A stretch of 64,000 nucleotides of DNA, taken from Chryseobacterium sediminis (lineage in GTDB: Bacteria; Bacteroidota; Bacteroidia; Flavobacteriales; Weeksellaceae). The stretch is taken from assembly GCF_008386505.1 (NCBI RefSeq), contig NZ_VUNZ01000003.1, forward strand, positions 186,001 to 250,000. Reading direction: 5' to 3'. This document shows positions 44,238-51,410 of this stretch, one piece after another. The notes beneath the pieces were generated by a model. It made no database searches and had not been told where the DNA came from. It saw only the letters and a list, made by a program, of their open reading frames with translations. Positions within the stretch are counted from its first letter, which is position 1; each line of letters starts with the position of its first letter. The translations under genes and the position numbers were made by a program.

Positions 44238-44248
44238 AAATATAAAGG

Positions 44249-44803
44249 ATGAAAAAATATAACGAAAAAACAGAAGTCCTTGAAAAAATAGCGGATAGTA
44301 TTACATCATGGATAGGATCTATTCAGTCTTTGATAGTACATACTCTGCTGTTTCTTACTTCGTTTCTGCTTCCGATGCTGCATATTGTAGATTTTGATAA
44401 GATGCTTCTGATTCTTACTACAGTGCTTTCTCTGGAAGCTATTTATCTGGCTATTTTTATCCAGATGTCTGTGAATAAAAGTCACGAAAAAATTGAAGAT
44501 ATCCAGGAGGATATTGAAGAGATCAGTGAAGATATTGAAGACATTCAGGAAGATATTGAAGAAATCAGTGAGGATATTGAAGAGATCAGCGAAGATATCG
44601 AAGAGATCAATGAAGATATCGAAGATATCCAGGAAGATATTGAAGAGATCAATGAAGAAGAGGAAGAAGAAGATCACAATGAAAGAGCAAAAAATGTAAT
44701 ATTGAGGAGTAATGTCAACTCCAATAAAAACGAAATAAAGGCGTTAAAAGATATTATCTCTCAGCTGCAAAATGAAATTGAGCAATTGAAAAAAGAAGAA
44801 TAA
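44249..44803 (+). CDS. DUF1003-like membrane protein with acidic Ile/Glu heptad repeat
   Basis: The 184-residue protein starts 11 bases after the previous stop. Residues ~10-72 resemble DUF1003: helix SLIVHTLLFLTSFLLPML, then FDKMLLILTTVLSLEAIYLAIFIQM. Residues 82-137 are eight tandem heptads of type IE(D/E)I(S/Q/N)ED, i.e. Ile at a and d positions of a coiled coil, with most other positions Asp or Glu. A second coiled coil closes the protein (EIKALKDIISQLQNEIEQL). The repeat is a 21-bp tandem array at DNA level (44492-44659). The long acidic stalk should sit in the cytoplasm. Function unknown. Confidence 0.82.
   Translation: MKKYNEKTEVLEKIADSITSWIGSIQSLIVHTLLFLTSFLLPMLHIVDFDKMLLILTTVLSLEAIYLAIFIQMSVNKSHEKIEDIQEDIEEISEDIEDIQEDIEEISEDIEEISEDIEEINEDIEDIQEDIEEINEEEEEEDHNERAKNVILRSNVNSNKNEIKALKDIISQLQNEIEQLKKEE
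44492..44659 (+). repeat. Eight 21-bp tandem repeats coding the heptads
   Basis: Units have the pattern ATT GAA GAn ATC nnn GAA GAT and start at 44492, repeating every 21 bases without gaps. Units 1, 3 and 7 encode Gln at position five, the others Ser or Asn. Third-base differences show the array is old but still in phase. Confidence 0.92.
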
Positions 44804-44832
44804 TAGCAACTGAATACTGATAATGAAAATAT

Positions 44833-44863
44833 AAACAGATCAATCAACTGATCTGTTTTTTTT
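44833..44863 (+). terminator. Terminator of the rnz operon
   Basis: AAACAGATCA and TGATCTGTTT pair around a short loop and are followed by more T, 29 bases past the stop. Confidence 0.88.
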
Positions 44864-44965
44864 GTGAATTTTTGTTCTGAAATAATTTGCGAAAAACGTA
44901 ATGATAAGAAAAAAATCTTATGAATCTAGGTGTTTAATTGAAAAATAGTAACATTAAAGGCTGAT

Positions 44966-44992
44966 TTGTTATTATTATTTTTGCTACATTTG
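44966..44992 (+). promoter_or_regulatory. Promoter of the first choice-of-anchor L gene
   Basis: TTG (44966-44968), 16 bases, exact TACATTTG (44985-44992). The gene starts 16 bases further on. The 16-base spacer is one below the usual range. Confidence 0.5.
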
Positions 44993-45008
44993 AACAAATG
45001 AAAACAAA

Positions 45009-47369
45009 ATGTTAATCTATAGACTAAAAAACTATTTTTTCCTTTTTTCTTTTTTATTGATTTCTGTTTCTGCATTTTCTCAAACGAGACCAGTCAGAAA
45101 ATCAGAAAAGATAAAGCCTTCTGCTGCCAGTCTTAGGGCTGGAGCATTCATAGATGTGAACGTACCTCCTTATACCCCTTCAAACTACACTCCCGAGCAA
45201 TTGGTGAAGAATATTTTGATCAATGGTGGTACCAATTGTACAACAGCCAATGTTACCAATGTAACAGTATCTCCTAATCATGAAGTGACTAACAGCAACA
45301 GATTTTGGGGATATTTTCATAAAGGAACAACAAGTTTTCCTTTCACTGATGGTATTGTCCTGACTACAGGATACGCTTCGGAAGCAGGTAATAACTATGT
45401 ATCAGCTGTTGGACAATCAGTAGGAACAGGAAGTGATGCTGATCTTGTGGCGGCTACCGGAGCCAACGTCAGCTTAACGGACGCTGTAGCACTTGAATTT
45501 GATTTTGTACCTAATTCCAATCAGGTAAAATTTAATTATATATTCGTTTCTGATGAATATACTTCCAACTATCCTTGTACCGGATATTCTGATGCCTTTG
45601 CATTATTGTTAAAGAAAGTTGGAGATCCTACTTATACTAATCTAGCTGTGCTTCCTGGAGGAGCCGGACCTGTAAGTGCAACCAATATTGTTCCTGCAGG
45701 AAACGGATTCAGTTGTGGTCCTATTAATGCAACTTATTTCGGAGCTTTGGCGAATCCGCATCTGGTTATTAATTATTTTGGGAGAACAACTCCTTTAACA
45801 GCTGTAGCAGATGTAATTCCGGGACAGACTTATCACTTTAAAATGGTATTGGCAGATGCAAAAGACCCTTCCCATGACTCAGCTGTTTTCTTGGAAGGTG
45901 GATCTTTTGATGTCGGAATTAAAATTGTAGATGAAGCAGGAGCGGTTTTACCAGGCAGCATCAATATGTGTGACAATACACCAAAGCAATTAAAAGCACA
46001 GGTAGCAGCCATTCCGGGAATGACTTATCAATGGTATAAAGACGGAGTTGCCATTCCGGGAGCAACCAGCGCTATTTATATTGCTACAGCGCCAGGAGTA
46101 TATACTGTAAAAGTAATGGTTCCGGGCAATCAGTGTCCTGGTGAAGCTACTATTACAATTGTCGGAGGAACGAGTCCTACGGTACAGAATGCTGTGCTTA
46201 AACTTTGTACAACGCCTGCACTCAGTACCTTTAATTTAGAAACAGCACAACCTTTGATCAGTACAACGCAGGGAGCGGTATTCCGTTTTTATGCTAATCA
46301 GGCTGATGCACAGGCACAAAATAATAGTAATATCACCAATCTGACCACTTACAACGGAACAGATGGACAGATATTATATGTATTGGTTTCCAATGGAGCT
46401 TTCTGTAGTAAAATTGCAACTTTAACTTTAAGAAAAGAAGAAACTCCAACAGCATTACTTACAGCTCCCCGATTAAAAATCTGCGCCGGTGAATCTGTAT
46501 TATTAACAGCTTCAGGTGGAGTAACATATCAATGGAGTGACTCAGCAGCTACCACTGGCGGAATAAGAACTGTAAGCCCTACCCAAACTACTACATATAC
46601 GGTATATGCTATCGGAGCGCAGGGATGTAAATCTCTTCAGCCCGCACGTATTACAATAGAAGTAGTACCGGCTATTGTTTCAAACTTAAAAGGAGGCCAT
46701 ATCTGTCAGGGAGATAAAATTATTCTTGATGCAGGTTCAGGACCTGGATATACCTATCAGTGGAGTAATGGAGAAACAGGTCAGAGTATTACTGTTTCAA
46801 CTCCGGGAGAATATACAGTAATGATAAGCAATGGGGTATGTTCAAAAGAATTTAAGACACAGGTTATTAAAGCTGTGATTCCTCAGGTGATAAAAGTGGA
46901 TTATAATGAAAATGGAACAATGATTCTTACAGCAAGCAATCCAAGTAACGGTATCCTGGAATATTCAGTTGATAACGGAGTTACCTGGCAGTCTTCAAAT
47001 GTATTTACTAATGTTCCTAAAAATAAAATTATTTCAATCAGAGTTAGGGTTAAATTTACAAGCTGTGTAGGATTCCTTGAATTCTTTACATTCGTTATGA
47101 AAAATGTGATCACTCCAAATGGTGACAACCTTAATGATACTATTGATTTCAGTGGAGTCATTAATTATAAAAATTTCAGCGGACAGGTTTTTGACCGATA
47201 CGGAAGAGAAGTCTTCAAAGCTGAAAAGGTAAGGCCGTATTGGGATGGATATTTCCAGGGTAAAAAACTGCCTACTTCCACATACTGGTATCAGGTAACC
47301 TTTGAAGATCCTGCGAGTAAAGAACTTACGGTGAAAACAGGGTGGATATTACTTAAAAATATAGAATAA
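45009..47369 (+). CDS. Choice-of-anchor L protein with type-B (gliding-motility) T9SS C-terminus, copy 1
   Basis: The 786-residue protein has a leader ending SVSAFSQ (~27), then the motif PSAASLRAGAFIDVN shared by all three copies. The choice-of-anchor L domain covers ~55-300 (LTTGYASEAGNN, VKFNYIFVSDEYTSNYPC, NLAVLPGGAGPVS, DSAVFLEGGSFDVG). Ig-like modules follow (YQWYKDGVAIPGATS; GESVLLTASGGVTYQW; GDKIILDAGSGPGYTYQW). Residues ~695-786 are the type-B sorting region: NVITPNGDNLNDTIDF to TGWILLKN. Type-B substrates usually depend on a SprF-like partner, none of which is in the window. Confidence 0.88.
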   Translation: MLIYRLKNYFFLFSFLLISVSAFSQTRPVRKSEKIKPSAASLRAGAFIDVNVPPYTPSNYTPEQLVKNILINGGTNCTTANVTNVTVSPNHEVTNSNRFWGYFHKGTTSFPFTDGIVLTTGYASEAGNNYVSAVGQSVGTGSDADLVAATGANVSLTDAVALEFDFVPNSNQVKFNYIFVSDEYTSNYPCTGYSDAFALLLKKVGDPTYTNLAVLPGGAGPVSATNIVPAGNGFSCGPINATYFGALANPHLVINYFGRTTPLTAVADVIPGQTYHFKMVLADAKDPSHDSAVFLEGGSFDVGIKIVDEAGAVLPGSINMCDNTPKQLKAQVAAIPGMTYQWYKDGVAIPGATSAIYIATAPGVYTVKVMVPGNQCPGEATITIVGGTSPTVQNAVLKLCTTPALSTFNLETAQPLISTTQGAVFRFYANQADAQAQNNSNITNLTTYNGTDGQILYVLVSNGAFCSKIATLTLRKEETPTALLTAPRLKICAGESVLLTASGGVTYQWSDSAATTGGIRTVSPTQTTTYTVYAIGAQGCKSLQPARITIEVVPAIVSNLKGGHICQGDKIILDAGSGPGYTYQWSNGETGQSITVSTPGEYTVMISNGVCSKEFKTQVIKAVIPQVIKVDYNENGTMILTASNPSNGILEYSVDNGVTWQSSNVFTNVPKNKIISIRVRVKFTSCVGFLEFFTFVMKNVITPNGDNLNDTIDFSGVINYKNFSGQVFDRYGREVFKAEKVRPYWDGYFQGKKLPTSTYWYQVTFEDPASKELTVKTGWILLKNIE

Positions 47370-47384
47370 TTAAAACGATAATCG

Positions 47385-47415
47385 AAAGACTGACTATTTT
47401 GTCAGTCTTTTTTTA
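47385..47415 (+). terminator. Terminator after choice-of-anchor L copy 1
   Basis: AAAGACTGAC and GTCAGTCTTT pair around six bases and are followed by further T, 15 bases past the stop. Confidence 0.9.
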
Positions 47416-47489
47416 TTATATTGAAATAAATAGAGTTGATATTCTAACATAAATAAATTTGCGTTAGTAATAATGTAAATTGTGTTAAC

Positions 47490-47521
47490 TTGAATTTCAA
47501 TCAAAAAAAATAGTATTTTTG
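47490..47521 (+). promoter_or_regulatory. Promoter of the second choice-of-anchor L gene
   Basis: TTG (47490-47492), 21 bases, exact TATTTTTG (47514-47521), then ATG 47538 after 16 bases. Confidence 0.58.
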
Positions 47522-47537
47522 TTTAAAATAATATAAA

Positions 47538-50500
47538 ATGTTAAATAGGAGGAGAGGAAATTTATTTTTAGCGTTATTTTTAGTTTTCCTAGGGAACTTT
47601 ATTTTGGCTCAAAATAGAGGAAGGGTAGAAATTGCGAGAAAACCCAGTGCTGCTTCTTTGAGAGCAGGTGCTTTTATAGATGTGAATGCACCAAGTTATC
47701 CGGAATCAGGCTATCCTATAACCCAGCTGATCAATGATGTTCTTATATCAGGAGGTACTACCTGTACTAACTCAAGTGTAAGTAATGTAACGGTGTCTCC
47801 AAACTTACCCGCTACCAATCAGAACCGAAGCTGGGGATACTTTAATAAATCAAATACCAATTTTCCGTTTAATAAAGGAATTATACTTTCTACAGGATAT
47901 GCCAATAAAGCAGGGAATACTCTTCAGGGAACTTTAAGTGATGATCTTGGAACCGGAGGAGATGTAGATCTGGCAAATGCATTAGGAATTGCCAACTCTA
48001 ACCTTACTAATGCTACCTCTATAGAGTTTGACTTTGTAGCTGCTTCTACTGAAATTACTTTCAGATATTTATTTGCTTCAAAAGAATATCAGCAAAACTT
48101 TCCATGTACCATTACAGATGGTTTCGCCCTATTATTAAAAAAAGCTTCTGATCCTAATTATACCAACCTTGCAGTGCTTCCGGGAGGAGCAGGAGCTGTG
48201 AGTGTTACCAATATTCACCCGCAATATCAAAACTGTGGGCCTAAAAATGAAGCCTATTACGGAGGTACCAACACCGCACAGATCGAAACCAATTTCAACG
48301 GACGTACCATTCCTCTTACAGCAAAAGCAACTGTAATCCCGGGAGAAACATATCATTTTAAAATTGTTCTTGCTGACTACCAGGATCCCAACTTTGATTC
48401 TGCCGTATTTTTAGAAGCAGGATCTTTCGATATTGGAGTGAAAATTCTGGATCCGGCCGGAGTACAGCTGCCTGGATCTGTAAATATGTGTGATAATACA
48501 CCACAAACTTTTACAGCTTCTGTTCAGGGACCTAATATAACTTATCAGTGGTATTTGGGAACCAATCCAATTGCCGGAGCTACCAATGCAAGTTATACGG
48601 CGACAGCACCAGGGGTTTATACTGTTAAGGTTTTTATCCAAGGGAATACCTGTCCGGGAGAGGCTACGATTACAGTAGTAGGAGGGACATCTCCTACAGT
48701 ACAGAATGCTACGTTAACGGCCTGTTATGCTGCCGGAAATGCTACATTTAATTTAACATCAGCACAGGCTTCAATAAGCACCACTCCGGGAGCTGTGTTT
48801 TCATATTATACTACTTTGGCAGACGCTAATGCAGGAAATGCGAATACAATTCCAGTTCCCACTGCTTATCAGAGTGCAGGAGGAACTGTATATGTAAGAG
48901 TAGCAAATGGCTTTTGTGCTAAAGTAGCGCAGCTTCAATTGGTGAAAGCACCGCAAATGATACCTACCATTGCTCCTCCGATAGTATTAACCTGTGCCAA
49001 TTCTCAGACTACGCTGGATGCATCGGCTTCCGTTTATCCGGCAGGTGCTACATTCAACTGGACAACTACAGGAGGAAATATTGTTTCGGGAGGAACTACC
49101 TTAAATCCCGTTATCAATGCTGCGGGAACCTATACTTTAACCATCACAAAAATATATCAGCCCGGAAATGTTACCTGTACAGCAGTGGGCAATGTGACTG
49201 TAACGGGAAACAGTGCGCCACCGGTTACGGGACTTACGGCAAGCAAAATAAAAATCTGTAAAGGAGAATCTGCAACACTTACCGCATCAGGAGGCGCTAC
49301 CTATAACTGGGGGAACGGCCTTACCGGAAACGGAAGTACACAGGTTGTTTCTCCTACTGTTACAACTACTTATACTGTAACGGCAGTAGGTGCGAATGGT
49401 TGTGTGTCTCAAAACCCTGCCACTATAACAATTGAAGTATCAGAACCATTTACAGCACAGAACGCAACACTACATAAATGTTATCAACCGGGATTAACTT
49501 ATAACCTTACAGAAGCACAGCCTCAGATCACTACTGCTGCAGGAGTTACTTTTACTTATTATGTAAATCAGGCTGATGCCAACGCTGCTAACGGAAACTT
49601 TATTGTAACCCCTACAGCATATACACCACCGGGAGGAAGTCAGACTATTTATGTATTGGTAAGTAACGGAGGTTGTAGTTATGTAGTATCTCTGCAATTA
49701 TTAAGCACAGCTCAAACTACCCTTACCATTGCAGCACCACAAATAATTACCTGTACAACTCCTCAGATTACAATTAATGCTTCAACATCAGTTGTACCTG
49801 CAGGATCTACTATTACATGGACTACAACCGGAGGAACTATCGTATCCGGAGGGAATACACTTACCCCTGTTGTAAGCGCTGGCGGAACGTATACTTTAAC
49901 GGTTACTAACGTGTCACAACCAGGAAACTTGAGCTGTACCTTTACTTCAACAGTAACTGTACAGGAAGATAAAGTAAAACCAATAGCTGCTGTAGTTTCA
50001 TCACAGCCACGTATTTGTATTGGAGAATCTGTAACATTGACAGCTTCAGGTGGGGTAACCTATAACTGGGGTAATGGTATTACAGGAAACGGAAGTACTC
50101 AGGTTGTTTCGCCTACTACAACTACGGTATATACTGTTTTTGCTGTTGGGGCTAACGGATGTATTTCTGCAACGCCGGCATCAGTCACTGTTCAGGTAGG
50201 TCCACCTATAGCAGGGCTTACAGCATCCAAATTAAAAATTTGTGAAGGTGAATCTGTGACGTTGACAGCTACAGGAGGAATTACTTATAACTGGATAGGA
50301 CTTACCGGAAATGGAAATACACAGGTCGTTACTCCTACCACAACAACAGAATATTCGGTATTTGCATTGGGAGGAAACGGATGTAGCTCTGTGAATCCGG
50401 CTAAGGTTACTATCGAAGTAGTTCCGGCCATTGTTTCTACATTGAAGGATGTATTTGTTTGTGCCGGAGATAAAGGAACTCTTGATGCAGGTCCTGGACC

Positions 50501-51122
50501 AAATTATACTTACTTATGGAATACGGGCGCAACTACTCAGACGATAACTACCAATGTTGCCGGAGCTTATTCTGTAACCATCAGTAATGGAGTTTGTTCT
50601 AAAACATTCTCTGCTCAGCTGATAAATCCTGATCTGCCACAATTTACCAATGTTGTGTATGATAATCATATTCTTACCCTTACTGCAAGTAATCCGACAG
50701 GAGGTACTTTAGAGTATTCAATAGACGGAGGATTGACATGGCAGTCGTCAAACATATTTACCGGTATCCTGAACAATACAATGTATTCTCTGATGGTGAG
50801 AGTAAAAGGTGCTAAATGTGGTACTTCACTGGATTATTTCACTTTTGTTATCAGCAATGCCATTACTCCTAATATGGACGGGGTAAATGATACTATAGAT
50901 TTCACAGGAATTAGCGGATACAAAGATTTTGCGGCTTCCATCTTTGACAGATACGGAGCAGAGGTATTCAAAGCTGCGAAAGGTGATGTTATTTGGACAG
51001 GATCTTTAAAAGGAATTAACCTTCCTACAGGGACCTATTGGTATCGAGTACAGTGGGAAAACCCGGCCAGTAAGAAAATGGAACAACGCTCAGGCTGGAT
51101 CCTCTTAAAAAATAGAAACTAG
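47538..51122 (+). CDS. Choice-of-anchor L protein with type-B T9SS C-terminus, copy 2 (expanded)
   Basis: With 1194 residues it is about 400 longer than its two paralogues. The order is leader (FLGNFILAQ), PSAASLRAGAFIDVN, choice-of-anchor L (~50-305), one Ig-like module, then a block duplicated inside the gene: roughly residues 388-638 (from QNATLTACYAAG) and 639-889 (from QNATLHKCYQPG), each a jelly-like unit, a PKD-like unit (TTTGGNIVSGGTTL against TTTGGTIVSGGNTL) and a GESATLTASGG-type Ig unit. A third such Ig unit (GESVTLTATGG) follows. The end (NAITPNMDGVNDTIDF to SGWILLKNRN) is type B. Confidence 0.87.
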   Translation: MLNRRRGNLFLALFLVFLGNFILAQNRGRVEIARKPSAASLRAGAFIDVNAPSYPESGYPITQLINDVLISGGTTCTNSSVSNVTVSPNLPATNQNRSWGYFNKSNTNFPFNKGIILSTGYANKAGNTLQGTLSDDLGTGGDVDLANALGIANSNLTNATSIEFDFVAASTEITFRYLFASKEYQQNFPCTITDGFALLLKKASDPNYTNLAVLPGGAGAVSVTNIHPQYQNCGPKNEAYYGGTNTAQIETNFNGRTIPLTAKATVIPGETYHFKIVLADYQDPNFDSAVFLEAGSFDIGVKILDPAGVQLPGSVNMCDNTPQTFTASVQGPNITYQWYLGTNPIAGATNASYTATAPGVYTVKVFIQGNTCPGEATITVVGGTSPTVQNATLTACYAAGNATFNLTSAQASISTTPGAVFSYYTTLADANAGNANTIPVPTAYQSAGGTVYVRVANGFCAKVAQLQLVKAPQMIPTIAPPIVLTCANSQTTLDASASVYPAGATFNWTTTGGNIVSGGTTLNPVINAAGTYTLTITKIYQPGNVTCTAVGNVTVTGNSAPPVTGLTASKIKICKGESATLTASGGATYNWGNGLTGNGSTQVVSPTVTTTYTVTAVGANGCVSQNPATITIEVSEPFTAQNATLHKCYQPGLTYNLTEAQPQITTAAGVTFTYYVNQADANAANGNFIVTPTAYTPPGGSQTIYVLVSNGGCSYVVSLQLLSTAQTTLTIAAPQIITCTTPQITINASTSVVPAGSTITWTTTGGTIVSGGNTLTPVVSAGGTYTLTVTNVSQPGNLSCTFTSTVTVQEDKVKPIAAVVSSQPRICIGESVTLTASGGVTYNWGNGITGNGSTQVVSPTTTTVYTVFAVGANGCISATPASVTVQVGPPIAGLTASKLKICEGESVTLTATGGITYNWIGLTGNGNTQVVTPTTTTEYSVFALGGNGCSSVNPAKVTIEVVPAIVSTLKDVFVCAGDKGTLDAGPGPNYTYLWNTGATTQTITTNVAGAYSVTISNGVCSKTFSAQLINPDLPQFTNVVYDNHILTLTASNPTGGTLEYSIDGGLTWQSSNIFTGILNNTMYSLMVRVKGAKCGTSLDYFTFVISNAITPNMDGVNDTIDFTGISGYKDFAASIFDRYGAEVFKAAKGDVIWTGSLKGINLPTGTYWYRVQWENPASKKMEQRSGWILLKNRN

Positions 51123-51145
51123 ATATTTAATTAATTAAAAAATAA

Positions 51146-51181
51146 ACAACAAAATCTTTCAGTAATGAAAGATTTTGTTGT
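51146..51181 (+). terminator. Terminator after choice-of-anchor L copy 2
   Basis: A perfect 16-bp stem, ACAACAAAATCTTTCA (51146-51161) with its complement (51166-51181), around a four-base loop, 23 bases past the stop. Confidence 0.85.
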
Positions 51182-51386
51182 TTTGTAGAACAAACATTAT
51201 CGGGTTTTGTGAATTATTTTAAATAGGGGATAAATATGTTAAAACAATTTGTAACACGATGCTACCTCATTATTTATGATTTGCATGAATAGGGATTGAT
51301 TAACGAAAATTTACTTTAAGAGGTTCTTATTTTGTTTTTTTGTGGTAAAAAATATAAATATGTATGTGAGATGTTTAAAAAAAAAT

Positions 51387-51394
51387 TAAATTTG
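51387..51394 (+). promoter_or_regulatory. Possible -7 box of the third choice-of-anchor L gene
   Basis: TAAATTTG matches TAnnTTTG and lies 16 bases before ATG 51411, the same distance as in the other two copies. No TTG is at the right distance upstream. Confidence 0.4.
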
Positions 51395-51410
51395 TTGAAA
51401 CAAAAATATT

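Noticed and set aside
44306-44677. 123-codon minus-strand ORF rich in Phe, Asp and Ile
   Set aside because: It is the mirror image of the 21-bp repeat; its periodic composition comes entirely from the sense-strand heptads.
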